A DNA stretch of 64,000 nucleotides from Bigelowiella natans CCMP2755 (lineage: Eukaryota; Cercozoa; Chlorarachniophyceae), in assembly GCA_000320545.1 (NCBI GenBank), contig ADNK01003501.1, forward strand, positions 1 to 64,000. The letters run 5' to 3'. The position numbers were made by a program, and so were the translations under genes. This document shows, piece by piece, positions 37,275 through 50,945 of the stretch. The number at the start of each line of letters is the position of its first letter. The stretch's first letter is position 1. The notes beneath the pieces are model-generated. The model was not told the origin of the DNA. It ran no database searches and saw nothing but the letters and a program-made list of their open reading frames with translations.

Positions 37275-39144
37275 TTAGTTGTTATTATCCCCACTACTGC
37301 TGGGAACATACTTCTGTGTTCTACCAAAATCTAGAAGTTTTTTGGCAAACTTGAGCTTGGACAAAGCATCCTGCCGCTTCTGTTCCACGCCTTTAACGGT
37401 TGTCTCAAGTTCCTCCACTTTGGTATTGAGCTTCTCATGCTGCTGCTCCAGCTCTTGATTACGCCTATTTTGGCGGCCCTCTGCTTCCGCAAGTGTGATG
37501 ATCTTTATCTTATTTGCTTCGAATTGGGTTCGATACCATGCTATGCGCTGCTGCAGTTCATTAATATTTGTAGACATCTTTCGCACCAAAGTTTCCTTTG
37601 TTGAAAGCGCAGTCTTGTAGTTGTCAATCTTCAGAAGAATCTCGCGTGCACGTGTTTTCCAGCTTGTGCATTCGGTTGTACTTGCCGTTAGCATCTGCTC
37701 TAGCTGCTTTATTCGAGGCTGTAGCGTTGTGCGTGATTCCTCATGGTATCCCCTCACTTTGAAGTCTAACATCTGGTTACGCTCCGTGAGGGTGTTGATC
37801 TGCACGCGGAGAGCATCTATGCTTCGTTTGTGCCCACTTTGCACTGCCTGCATAGATTTGCGCAAGTGATTACAAGTAGATTTTAAGGAAATAATTGTCG
37901 TCATCTTATCCTTGATTTTGGCACGGGCGTCGTCTATCTCACTTTGAAGCAAGTTCTGATGCAGCTGATGTTGGCTTACTTCCTCTTCCTTTCGAAAGGA
38001 AGAAGGAGGGCTTTGGGCCTTTTTCATTTGCGCCTTTTCTTCTTTGTATGTTTGCAGTTGGTGCTTCATCTGTTCCACCTTTGTTTGATATGTTTCAAGT
38101 TGTTGTTTCATATCTTCGATCTTTGTTTCGAATTTAAGGCTGTTTCTAGCAAGCTGCAAATCCTTTTCCGTCATACGTTCCGCCTTTTCTTTGAGCTCAA
38201 GAGAAAGTTTGTCTATAATGCCTTCCAACTTGCGCTTTATTTCGCTTATACCCTGCTCTTTCTCCCTCACTAACTGAAGAATTTGCTTCTTCTGTGCTTC
38301 GGTATACAGTGAGAGTGATGATGATGATAATGATGATGATGATACTGCTTCTGAGGAAGAAACAGTAGCTACAATTTCTTTGTTCTCTGTTACCATTGTT
38401 CCGCTACAATCCTTAGTCTTATTCAATCCAGATAATATTTGAAATCTCTCAAGATTTGCTTTTTCCATCTTCGCCTTTTTTTCCTCCTCCTCCTTCATTC
38501 GAATGACTTCTTCTCTGTGCTTCTTCTCAAGATTTTTCACTGCTTTTTCGTGTTTAAGAGTCTTCGTGGCCAATTCATTGCTAATTTGTGCAAGCCTTGC
38601 GTTGAGATCACTTATTATATTATTCTCTGCATTATCCTGTTCCTGTTTCTCTCCAGATCCCATCTTTTCCTCATCCTCCTTCATTCGAATGACTTCTTCT
38701 CTGTGCTTTTTCTCAAGATTTTTCATTGCTTTTTCGTGTTCAAGAGTCTTCGTGGCCAATTCATTGCTAATTTGTGCAAGTCTTGCCTTGAGATCACGTA
38801 TATTATTATTTTTGTGAGTATCCCCTTCTTCTTCCTGCTGCTCAGAGCTCTTCCTCCTCCTCCTCCTTCTCGTTACTGTAGTAGTATCATTAGTATTGTC
38901 GATGGTGTGCTGCTGCTGCTGCTGCTGCTGGGTCAACTTGAACTCTAAACCGACGAAGTCAGCTTTTAGCTTCTGGATTAACATAAGAGATAATGGTGGT
39001 GATGATAATGATGATGATGATAATGGAGATGATGATAATGGAGATGATACAGGAGGATGGATGGATGGATGGATGAATGGTGGCATGAGGAGAGGGTGAG
39101 ATCATAAGTAAGCTAGTATGTATGTATTTGGAGCAGGTAACATT

Positions 39145-39186
<42 letters not shown>

Positions 39187-39403
39187 CACATAACAAAATA
39201 TAATAGTTCAATATATTTAATGAGACATTATTGAAATTTGACTATCGTGTTAATGAACAGCATTATTTCTCTATAATACTTAAATGAAAAAATATGAATA
39301 CTATATTGGATCAAACATTAGAGTATAAGTTTGATGTATTATGAAAGAGAAAAGAAGACAATTATTTTTTAATAATCATCATCGTCTTGTAGAAACAATT
39401 ATA

Positions 39404-39439
<36 letters not shown>

Positions 39440-39441
39440 AC

Positions 39442-39482
<41 letters not shown>

Positions 39483-39769
39483 GAGGGAAATCACGAGAAT
39501 GGAGTATTATTGTGCGAAAACAGTATCTGATGAATAATCGATTGGGTGCTGTTGATGTTGTTTGTGTACACAAATGTACTACTAGTGATAAGCAAACATA
39601 CATGAAGAACTTGGTACCTCTACCTACTACTATTACCTCGATAAGGTTATCCTTTTCACTTATGAGCCCATTGATGTTGTCCTTCATTTCGTCCATCATC
39701 GACTCCTCCTCCTCTTTATTATCATTATTTTGAAGTGCTGACTGCTGCTGGTTCAATGTGTCCTTACCC

Positions 39770-39805
<36 letters not shown>

Positions 39806-41086
39806 TTTTCATCGTCATTCCTCCTTAGTTGTTTCTGATCAACATCTTGATTTTGTTGTTGTTGCTCTACTACTAATCTACCATAATGATTATTAAAATC
39901 GGACTTTGCTTGAGATATCGTCAGATCTCTCTCAACGAGAAGTTGCTCAAGTTCCTTACTACGTTTGGTTGCCTCCTGTTTGGCCTCAATGACCATTTTC
40001 TTACTACACTCTAGTTTATTACGATCTACCATTTCTGTTAGGCGGCGGCTAAGGGATCTACTACCACTATGTGAGAAGGAGGATGAGGAGGACGACCCAA
40101 ATTGCTGCTGCTGCTGCTTTGACAAGGTTGCATCCTCTCCAGTTGTTGCTTCTGCTTCGTCGTCGTGATTATTATTGTTATGATGATTATGATGATGATC
40201 ATCAACACTGTAGATTAGTCCCTCTGTGGTATTTTCTTCTTCCTCCTTCTCCTCATCCTCCTTCTGTTCCTTCTCATTTTTCTTCTCTTTTTCTTCTTCT
40301 TTTGCTTCGTAGCGATCATCATGTCCGTGGAGCTGACTCCTCCTCCCGCCTCTTCTTCCATCATCACCACCATCACGTTGGTACTGCTGCTGCTGTTGCA
40401 ATGAGTAGTAGTCTATGTCTCCTCGTCGTTCTATCTCTACACCGCCTCCTAATTTCACTACGTCAGCAACGTCATTATTGAGCAGTAGTGGCGTATTATC
40501 ATGCTCATCCACGGCAACATCATTCTTGAGCACTGATATAATACCATGCTCCTCCTCCTCCTCCTCCTCCTCCTCCTCCTCCTCCTCATCGTTGTTTCCC
40601 ATCTTCCCCTCTTTTGACGAGACCGTCAAAAAAGCTGATGAAGATGATTTCTTCAACATGATGGAAGGAAAGGGATGAGAGGAGGAAGATGACGGGTTAG
40701 AATGCGAAGAAGCAGTCAGAGTTGCCATTGATGTGCTACGTTTTATCATGGCTTTAGCAGGAAGTAGCTGCTGGTCTCTACGATGATAATACTCCAAAAT
40801 TGGTGTTCTTGTAAAGCGCTTCGATGCAGGGGATGGGGTAATTGTCCTCATATTATTCAGATTGTTACGGATAACTTCGCAATTCTTTAGAATAATATTG
40901 TCTTTGGCTAGGAGAGATTCATTTGCAGCCTTTAGCTCCGATTGTAGCTCTTGGATCTGCTCGAGAGCATCTGCTAGCTTATCACCCAGCTGAAGCTCCT
41001 TCCCCATCACATCTGCTTCATTTTCTAAGAAGAGAAGAGTAAGTAACAAGGCACGCATGTGTTATCCAAACTGCGGTGATGGTGAT

Positions 41087-41172
<86 letters not shown>

Positions 41173-43115
41173 AGTATCCCCATCATCATCATCATCATCA
41201 TCATCATGATCTCCATCCCCAATTTAGTAGGTATGTCATCATCTGCCACAACCATCATCTGCCAGCAATTAACTATCTAACGAACTACTACTACTACTAC
41301 TACTACTACTCTTAAATCAGAAAAATGGTTGAATGAGGAAGGAGGCTATAGATTACACGCGTCAGTGGCTATTTTAACTTGACGACGACGAAAACATATA
41401 ATACTACTCACATTATTGGTTAGAAACACTTGTTCTTCGTTTTTATTTTCCTTCTTCTACCACTACTACTACTACTAGCATAGCAGTAGTACCTGTGAGC
41501 TGGTGCCGTGCAGCTTGTAGATCACTTTCCAGTCTTCTCGATGCCTCTTTTGTCTTCGAAAGCTTCTGAATCAATGCCTGCTTGTTCTTTCCCAAATACT
41601 CGACATTGTACTTTAGTTTTGTTGCCTTGGCCTCAACCTGGTTAGCATCAGCCCACACTTTCCTTGCCTTCTCATTGGCTTGCTCGAGCTCTATTTGGAG
41701 CTCTCCATTCCTCTTTCCCATCTCCCCTAATTCCTCCGACTTTGCGGAAACATCTACCTCCAACTTCACCACTTGTCGTTCTAATTTCTGCATGGTTGCA
41801 GTTGCTTCTAATGTACGCCTTCGCTGCTCTTTTAGCTCATTTCTAAGCTCACGTACAAGATCGTGGTTGCTTTCATTTTCACGTTTTTGTGCTGCAAGTT
41901 TAATCTCAAGCAAACTTGCTTGTCTAGATGAGCGTGTGGATGAATCCATGAGTTTGTTCTCACGGGCAGTCACTTTCTTCAGCTCTTCCGATAACGATTT
42001 GATCCGATTTTCAGCAGAGTCAAGGTGTTCTAAATGGTGGTGATGATGATGATGATGATGATGATGATGCATTATAGTAGTTCAATGGTTGATAATTTTG
42101 TGACTCAGAAGGAGTCTCAGGCAAATAAGGAAAGAAAAGAGAAATGGAAGGAGAAGAAGATGAAGAACACAACACGCAAATGTAATGAAATAGCCGTGTC
42201 AGAGGGTAGCATTTTCAACATTGACATCAATCATCCTCATCATTCTCATCAATATAGTTATTATTATTATTATCACTAACTTCGCCACCACCACTACCAT
42301 CACTACTACTACTACTACTACTATTACTACTACCTGTTTTTGCCATGGCTTTTGTGAGTCTCTCTTGAAGTTCCTGGAGAGTGCTATCTTTATCCCTCAG
42401 GCTCGCTTTAATCTTCTCAATCTCACCGCTTTTGTTTGAAAGTTGAGCTTGTAAATTCCCAAGCAACTGATCTTTCTGCTCTATTACTGATTTATCAGAT
42501 TCAGATTTGGTCTCTAAACTCTTAATTTTAGCTGTTAGGTCTGCCACGATGAGTGCCTTCATTGATAGCTCTGATTCGAGCGTTTGGCGTTGAAGGACAG
42601 CTGCTGCCACTGAAGCATCTTTGTCTTTAGACATTTTATTAATTGCTTCTTCCAATGTCTCTCTTCCCTTCTTTTGGGCTACTATCTCTCTCTCAATCAA
42701 CTCTTTTTCCTTTTCAGCCAGTACTTTGTCTTTCTCAGAAATCTTTTTGTTAGCTTCCTCAAGAAGAAAGTCCTTCTGTCGGTGTTCAATGGCCGCTTGC
42801 TTCACGTGTTCCTTGAGCTGGACAGAAGCTTCCATAAGTCTTACTTCTTGCTCTTCTTTGGTCGATTGCAGACTAGAATTGAGTTCCTCTATGATACGTT
42901 CCTTCGTAGCGATTGCTGATTCCAACGAGAGGTGTACAACTTCACCCTTTCGCACTTTTGCCTCCATCTCAGATATCTACATCATAGACGACGACGACGA
43001 CGACGAAGACATGTATGATGGCGCCCACCATGAGGATACACACACACACACACACACATACAACAATTTGGCCAGTGAGAAGGGAGAGGAAGAACGACGA
43101 GTAGTTGTTTTGCTT

Positions 43116-43147
<32 letters not shown>

Positions 43148-43395
43148 ATCTCTTAACCCTCCTTCCTCCTCCTCCTCCTCGACGCACATACGCACACCTG
43201 TTCATTCTTTTGCTTTAATGACTGCTCGGATTGTTTTTTACTGGCCTCCAATATTCGAATTGTTTTTAGATTTTGTTCCAGCTGGACGCCACATTCCTTC
43301 ATTCTTGCGCTCATAGACTCTATCACCGTGAACTGCTGCAGTCTGCATGCATCATCGTAAGATGGATGGTTGGATGGATGGATGGAGATGAAGAA

Positions 43396-43427
<32 letters not shown>

Positions 43428-45835
43428 CCTTGAGTAGCAATGTGGGTAGTAGTGGCATCATCTACAACTACTATTACTACTACTACTACTACTACTTCTA
43501 TTACTCTACTACCAACATCAGAATAGAAGAGAAGGAGGAGGAAGAGGAGGAGGAGAATAAGAACGACGCACAAAGATATAAAAGATAGAACAGACAACGT
43601 CAACAGAGGGGGTAGAGCACACACGCATACGCACACGCACAAACACACACACGTACACATTACCTATCGTTTTCGCTTTTGTCCATGAGATGAAGAAGAC
43701 GTTGTACAGTATTTGCCGTATCTCTTCTTACAGTCGACGAACCAGTTGACCTATTATTATTATTATTATTATTATTATCATTATCATCATACAATATGAA
43801 AGAAGAGCGAAAAAGGAGGAGAAATCGTTGCAGAGAACGGTGACTCAAGATTAAATGGAAGTTTTTGTCATCCATCCTACCTATTGTGACGATACATGCT
43901 ATACTATATTGCTCTATGCTCTCTACATAGTTATTATTACAGGTACTAATACTAATGATGATGATATGACCAACCATGCTATCTGTAGCGTAAGCAAAGC
44001 ATCTTCGTGGAATCGTTTCATTCTTGCGCTTTTGGACTGAAAAGTTAGCTTAGGGGGACGCGCTCCATAGTCGTGATTATCTCTAAGGGTATTAACAATC
44101 TTCCTTGCCATTCCAGCAAATTTAAGCGTACTGACGGTCTCTGGGTAGTGAGTAGAAGCAGGTGTTATGCAGCAAATGATGATCGTCTTTGCATTTCCAC
44201 CAAGCGACTCTTGGAGAATACGTGTTAGTTTTGAATCTCTGTAGGGGATATGCAGCTGTGCGCCGCTACTATTACTACCACTACTACTGCTACTTGACGA
44301 AGAAGAGGATGAGAGCTTTATAATGACGTTTCCAAGAAAATAGAGGCTTTTGTTAATGTAGCCCCCCTCCTTCTTGAGTGCCTTGGTGCTCGTTGACTGT
44401 TTTTCCCATGAGTGTACACTTGCTCGCTCGGAGCCAGCAAGGTCAACCAGGTTTAAGACCTGAATATTGAGCAAGCATTGGTAAAACATATCATCCGTAA
44501 TGGAAATGGGGGAATGTGGAGGTTGTTGAGGAAGAAAGAAAAAAGGTAGTCTAGTACGTGAAGAGATGCTCACATCAAACTAACAAACCATCTTCTAGAC
44601 CATCCTTCACACGTATTATAAAAATACTAACAACAATAATAACAATAATAATAACTTTTTCCTCTCCTCACTATCTCTCCCTCCTTGTCTCTCCCTCTCT
44701 CTTCACAGGCACACACACACACACACATACGCAATCTATATCAGTGAATAGCATACCGCCTGGCCTGGTCCAAGTTTATCAACAAACTTTGCTCGCAGAC
44801 TCAGAATGGTGTGTGAGCGTGAAGATTCTCTATTCATCTTCGTGTATCCCACATGCCGTAGCCGCTCACCAAGATATATCAATTCCAACACATCCAATTT
44901 ACTCTTTATTTCCTTTATTTGCAGCCCATCTATGTAAATTCCTCTGTTTTTACTCTCGCGCAATCGAAGGCTCTTTGGATTATTTGATCTCTTCTCTGCT
45001 GGCGCGAGTAGGTCAAATATCTCCTCGTTGTAGATTTCGAAGTAGGACAAATGTAGAGAAATCTGCTTACTACCACTGTATTTCGCAATTATATTAAAAA
45101 CATCCTCGACAACCAAAATATTAATGCCAGTGTTGCCCTTCTTGCTCCCTCCCATCATGGTATACGTCTTCCCGCTCGAGGTCTGACCGTAGGCCATGAT
45201 TGTAGCATTCTCGCCACTCATGAATGCCTCTACCTTTTGCTGCACTACACTTTGATATATTTCCCTTGTGCTAACCTTAGGCCCCCCCACATGATCAAAG
45301 TAGTAGCTCACATTTGGAGCGTCTCCCACGTGGTCTTTAGCGCTGCTGCTGCTGCTGCTGCTGCTGCCGCTCCTTGGTATAGAGCTGATACGATTTCCCT
45401 TGGCCTCCCAGAGCGATTTTTCGCTCCTTTGAAGTTCCGGATTTGTGAGGGGTCGCAGTCTTACATATACCTAAAAACGACCACATAACAATGGTGATGT
45501 CGATAATTGTCGCGTTGATAAAGAACTTTTGCAATTTCAACGGTTCAAGTCTTCTATCATCATTTTTAGATATGAATACAGAAGGAAGAATTGGAGAAGA
45601 GAAATAAACGAATAACCTGAATATTGTACTTGCCCACAGCTGCAGTTTTGGTCCCCCCCCTACTCTTTTGTGGAAAGCGATTGCCAATGTCAGATCTGGT
45701 CCGCTTTACTCTCGAACGACTACTAATTCTCGAACGATTGGTTATTCTAGATTGCGGATAGAGCTCATTCTGAGAATGGTTTAGGCTGCTATCGGGACGG
45801 TGAAAAAGCGTAGGATTACTCGATGATGTTGTCAT
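37275..45835 (-). CDS. Kinesin with N-terminal motor and long coiled-coil tail
   Basis: This is an ATP-driven microtubule motor. Nine exons join in phase: 45835-45617, 45470-44757, 44459-43975, 43750-43664, 43342-43198, 42976-42334, 42029-41493, 41024-39637 and 38972-37275, giving about 1971 residues. The motor starts IQVYVRLRPL, has P-loop GQTSSGKT (residues about 168-175), switch I NRESSRSH and switch II DLAGSE, then YRDSKLTRILQESLGG and a VSTLKFAGMARKI neck. A poly-Ser run interrupts the motor before the microtubule-binding HIPYRDSKLT. The remaining 1500 residues are heptad-rich coiled coil broken by Glu, Gln, Asn, Ala and Ser runs. Class is uncertain (kinesin-7 or -12-like neck). It is divergent from the carrier gene. 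Confidence 0.92.
38490..38797. repeat. Tandem duplication within kinesin tail exon
   Basis: Two blocks of about 122 bp, at about 38490-38612 and 38676-38797, are nearly identical. They encode the same 40-residue coiled-coil segment (ARLAQISNELATKT, KKHREEVIRMKE). The period is about 186 bp, or 62 codons, so the frame is kept. Confidence 0.9.
39402..39479. repeat. (CA)n and (TA)n tracts in kinesin intron
   Basis: A CA tract (about 39402-39435) and a TA tract (about 39445-39479) lie in the intron between the last two kinesin exons. A (GA)n tract of about 35 bp at 39149-39183 lies in the same intron. Confidence 0.9.
41089..41171. repeat. Long (GA)n microsatellite in kinesin intron
   Basis: About 80 bp of GA with one TA interruption lies in the intron between exons 41493 and 41024. 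On the coding strand it is a CT-rich tract ending about 65 bases before the CTTCTTAG acceptor. Confidence 0.95.
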
Positions 45836-46454
45836 TGTGACTACTTCAACAACTTTCTTCCAGCAAGTGAATAATGATGATGTCCTCAAGGTTCATTGGA
45901 TAACACAGCCATAATGCTGTGCTGATGACTATTGCCTGTAGTTCTGCACATATCTATGAAAAGAGTTTATGCTTGATGAGGTAGCTGTGCCATCGTGTGT
46001 TGCGGTAATAAATAATAACTATTCCTACCAAGTTGGATGAGGGTGAGATGATCGTTGGCTTCTTCTTCTTCTTCTTCCTCCTTCCTGTTGAAGCTGCTTA
46101 ACAGTTGAATCAGTTAACTTATACTGGATTCTACTAGTCTACTAGTACCAGCGTTTTTTGCTGTGTATGTCTTCTTTTTGGCTACTTTTACCAAAACTGA
46201 AGAGCTCCTTTACCAAGTCGTATCGTTGATTAACCCACTATGTTACATCTTACGACAACAATTGTTATTATTCGGTTATACTTCTCTCTCTCTTTCTTGG
46301 ATATCATAATTATCCGCATGAACTTTGTGCAGAATATGCGATTATTACAACACAAACAACAACATTCATTTTAATTTTAATCTACAACAGAACAGGCGAC
46401 GTGTCCTGCCACCCCCCTTCTCAACAAAGCGTCACGAGCGGCTTTACTCCCAGG
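45836..46454. promoter_or_regulatory. Divergent promoter region, kinesin and carrier
   Basis: The kinesin start codon (minus strand, 45835) and carrier start codon (plus strand, 46455) are about 620 bp apart and point away from each other, so both promoters must lie here or in 5' introns. A (TTC)n tract at 46060-46080 and AT-rich DNA are present; no clear TATA box or operator can be named. Confidence 0.5.
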
Positions 46455-47024
46455 ATGAGCCGCGGCGGTGATTCGCAGACAAAGATGTTGTCATCATCAT
46501 CTTCATCCTCACCATCCTCCATTTCCTCTTCCTCCTCATCCTCATCTGTGTCCTCATCACCACCAACACCAACCCAGTCAACATCACCGACAACACCATC
46601 ATCATCAAATGATGTAACCCAAAATGGAATTGACATTCAACAATGCCTGAAGAAAGGACTTGTCGGGGCTATTGGGGTGATTCCTGGGACTGTTGCAGCA
46701 CATCCATTCGACGTTATTAAGATTAGGATGCAGACATCAAAGGACAGCCTCAGGATGGCAATGGGAACCATATCGAAGACTACAGGAGGTTTTAAAGGTT
46801 TCTACAGAGGCCTCTCTAGCGCTGTGCAGCAAAAGATGATCACATGGTAAGAATTGGAGCATTACCTACACTTAGCGTTGACAACCTCCTTCAATGAATT
46901 TGAACTGCTGCTGCCATGTGCTTAGTAGTAGTTGTATTGGTAGTAGTAATAGTAGTAGTAAATAGTAGTAGTAAATAGTAGTAGTAGTAGTCGTCGTCGT
47001 AGTAGTAGTCGTAGTAGTAGATGA

Positions 47025-47065
<41 letters not shown>

Positions 47066-47077
47066 AAGAGAGAGAGC

Positions 47078-47121
<44 letters not shown>

Positions 47122-47688
47122 ACACACAAAGCACACAATGTCTTAGCGTGAACGTAAGCAGCCTGCAATGATATATTGTATACGTCAACTGTTATTCGAC
47201 ACTCTGCTAACTACCACTATTACTACTACTACGACTACTACTACTAACACAACTACTACTACCACCTATATGCCCAATGCATTCACGATCCAACAACGTA
47301 ACCCCAATAGCGGACCGATGTTTCTAATCTCTGAGATCTGTACGCAAGGGATGCAATTAGCTGGAATGAAACGAGCAGAAGTAGTAGTAGTAGTGGTGGT
47401 GGTGGTGGTGGTGATGTGGAGATCGATGATGAAGAGAGGATGAAAGACAAATAGACAAAAACTATCCTGTCACACGAATCAGTTTCTTCTTCTTCTTCTT
47501 CTTCTTCCTAACTGATCATATATGTATCATCAGGCTTGCTTTGCTGGATCGGCGGTGTCTGGATACAGCACAGGTTTTGTTGCTGCTCTAAGTGAGTATA
47601 GAAAGGTGCTTCTCAGCCAAAATGTCAAAGTTCCAGGTAGTAGACAACCAACCAACCACGGAGTTTGTGTGCGTATGTGTGCTGTGTG

Positions 47689-47723
<35 letters not shown>

Positions 47724-49556
47724 GTCTGATTGATATCCTCCCTATATTATATTTATTATCATTTGCTGAGGAGGCCATGTATGTGTCAACACCCCTCGTA
47801 TTAACACACATATTTACCATCATAACCAGGGGGGGGAACTTGGACATACAGTGGTAATACTACTACTTCTACAAGCGACGATTTAAACATTAAGCGAGCT
47901 CTGTGTGTGTTTTCAATGATGTTGTTTCTCCTGCTGCTGTTGATATCAGAAATGCCTCCTTCTATACTAGTTTGTTAATGCTGTACGTGAGATGATGGTC
48001 TCTACAATCAAATACTAATCACATATACACATATAAGTGATTCATAAGCTTCATACACAGCATAGAATCAATTGTTATCTTTAACATGTATTTATTCTGA
48101 TGCATAGCCGTTTACCTCTGCTGTAAGTAACTACTGATAATGATGATGACGGTGCTGCTGATGATGGTATTACACTATTTGATGATTCATTCTTATCATC
48201 TATTGATGATGGTATTTACACTATTATTTCAACACTAATTCTTATATCATATCTGATCACTATAATGTTCATGACACGTCGTCAGAGATACTCAAGTACC
48301 GGCATATCCATGGAATAAACATTGTCCGCAGACTCAATGGTGCCGGCATTAGAAACGGGTTTGTGATTGCGATGCGCCCTTTTTCTGAAATTTCCTGCTC
48401 AATAACGAAAGTTCTATTTTCACTATTAATTGTTATTCTATATCCTAAAGCTCTATAAGAAAACACCAATCGACGACGACTCGATTAACATTTGTGACAT
48501 TATTTGACATAACGTTCGTCATCATCACCATCATTGTCATCACCATCATCGTCATCATCATCGTCGTCATCATCATTCTATCGTGTTTACAGTATTCCTA
48601 CTTCTCCTATATATTATAGGCTATTTGACTCCACATTCTTCGGTTGCCAGCATCTCTATCAACAGCGCGGAATGTCACCAGGAAGTAGCTATGGACTAGC
48701 AGCAGCAACCGCTGTTCTTTTAGGGTAATCGTATAATTAGTAGAAACGAAAACATCAACGACAACAATAAGAAGAAGAAGAAGAAGAAGAAGAAGAAAAG
48801 CACGGGCCATCATAATAGGAGTAGTCGTGTAGCGAAGATGGCTACGATGATGATGACGACAATGAAGCTGATAATTAAAATTAATTAATTAGTACATTAA
48901 AGATTGGCAGTATTGTTCTGTTGAGAAATGAAGACGTTTGAAATATGAGAGAGAATGTTTTGGCGATGGATGTTAATCATTTTACTCGTCATCATCATTA
49001 TCATCATCATTATTATTACTATTGTCATCATCATGATTATCATGATCATTATCATCATCCTCATTGTCATCATTGATTTCAACTAGATACTCACTCGACA
49101 TGGCGGTAAAACAGCAAATGGTAGTCCCCCCAAACAAAACCCCTGAATCATTGACAACACTCATTCACAGGCTTTACCAAGGTATGTATGTTTGTATGTA
49201 TGTATGTATGTATGTATGTATTGCTGCCAGAGGCAAGCTTTTTGGAGTAGTGTATATGTTTGTCCATGAACAAGAATTTTTTATATCAAATTGACTTCAC
49301 TTGTACACTCTACCACCACCACAACACACACCATTTATTTCAAAAAGGGGAGCATCACGACAACATCATCATTGACATTACCTTAGGTCCATCGTTCCTC
49401 AGAGCTTTCATCGACGCCCACCGCGGAATAAATCCAAAAATCATTGAGTTCTCAATCAATTACTCGATGATTGGTGTTAGTAGCGTGTATATACTTTATT
49501 TCTGCAATAAGTTGATTGGAAGCCCTTCCCCCGCCGATGACACTACAAAAAGCTAA
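46455..49556 (+). CDS. Mitochondrial carrier family (SLC25-type) protein
   Basis: Members form a six-helix transporter in the mitochondrial inner membrane. Eight exons join in phase: 46455-46846, 47311-47380, 47534-47636, 47830-47853 (24 bp), 48286-48358, 48620-48724, 49087-49181 and 49387-49556, giving about 343 residues. Repeat 1 has the canonical signature in GTVAAHPFDVIKIRMQ. The second and third repeat signatures are degenerate (ALSEYRKVLLSQ and YSLDMAVKQQM, lacking the kink Pro). Other family-like pieces are CGPMFLISEICTQG, CFAGSAVSGYSTGF and LFDSTFFGCQHLY. A Ser/Thr/Pro-rich N-terminal extension of about 60 residues precedes the carrier domain. An in-frame GTG further upstream opens the same frame, but the ATG at 46455 is preferred. 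Substrate unknown. Confidence 0.88.
47030..47117. repeat. (CA)n and (GA)n microsatellites in carrier intron
   Basis: A CA tract (about 47030-47061) and a GA tract (about 47066-47116) lie nearly side by side in the first intron of the carrier gene, after (TAG)n repeats. Confidence 0.9.
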
Positions 49557-50829
49557 TGTTAAGACAAAGCGACCAGTAACTTCGTTCAAGTCGTTTCCGG
49601 TCATTTTCATTGGTGTATGTTCGGCGATATTTGACGATATCTCTATCTATCTACCGGGGGGGTTGTTCTTGAACCTACAGCAGAAACTTTAGTGACAGCT
49701 GGCATAGCATCTACTTAGGTTCATAAACCACCTTGCATTGAGTAATAGCGCTATCCATGTCAAGGTTTCCATCCGTGCAAAAAGAACTTGATCTGAAAAG
49801 CAATTGGAGAAAGTCTCCCAGAAAAATCTTTCATTAGAAAAGTCCTGCTCGCCACCGCTACTATTTTTCCATGAAAATGGCTTGGCACACCATGCTTGTC
49901 GCTGCCATTGTTTTCCCCCTAAGAGCACAGTCATGTTCGTTGCTGCTTCTTCCGTCTTTTCATTGACCGAAAGAAGACTGCCCACATGTCATGCTAGCCT
50001 GAAGTCGCAAATCGCATGCGAGACGGTCAATGAAGATTGCTCCACTTGTCACATCTAGATGTTCCTGAAGCAATGATTGTAGCAATGCCAAACATGATCA
50101 TGATGTGCGCTCTCGTTGATCATTGTGCAAATGATCACAATTGTGATGAGATGGCATGATCTGGTGAGCAGATGCATGGATGACCACTGTGCATGCGACT
50201 GCACTTTTTGCTTGAATCAATTAGCCCTTGTGACAACGAATGCCAGCACATTGGCTAGCTTTGCGATTGAAAAGTGCGCGTTGCGATGTGTCCACTCCAC
50301 ATGACGTTGTTTGTTTTGATGAGATCCAGAGATGCATGTGCGTGTTGGATCCAATGAAAATGAAGACTCATTCAATGACACCAGATCACCAGGTCAGATG
50401 GCGAGAAACAGTTCTTTGCCAAAACTTGCAAGGGTTGCAAGCTTTTCGCCAAGTGTCTCCCCAAGCAGCTGCTCACGACACCAAAAAAAGAATGAGAATG
50501 GTGATTGGGATGTCGCGCCTTCGGTTTGTGCATTCATCGCTTGCGTGGGAGTTGGCATGCTGTCAATGTCCTTGTTGATTGTCTGAACTTGCTTCGCCTG
50601 CACGGCAGCAGGCGCGGTGCGATGATGCGACGCGGCATTGAAACCATTCGCATGCAGAACGGCCGCAGCCGGGCTGTTGTCCTTGAACTCTTCGTCAAGG
50701 CAAGCTGCGTGCTTCGGAATGGGTGACGCTGATCGGTCAGCGTGCCGCGGTGGTGGATCTGAGGTGCTGCGCACGTGTGCAGAAGCACGCGTGTCGCAGG
50801 GTTGAAGTTGAGACGCACACGCACTGTTG

Positions 50830-50945
50830 CATGCAACCGATTCGTTCTGCATCACGTGCAGCTGTCGATTGTTGCAGCAATGTGCGCCCTCGCATGCAAC
50901 CGATTCGTTCTGCATCGAGTGCAGCTGTCGATTGTTGCAGCATTG
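50830..50945. repeat. Two-copy tandem repeat, about 61-63 bp
   Basis: The block beginning GCATGCAACCGATTCG occurs near 50829 and again near 50892, followed in both by GTGCAGCTGTCGATTG and TTGCAGCA. The copies differ by a few bases. No protein role is evident. Confidence 0.85.

Noticed and set aside
41076-41315. Frames reading Arg-Glu or Ser-Leu repeats
   Set aside because: They are translations of (GA)n/(CT)n microsatellites; the same applies at 25043, 32384 and 46872.
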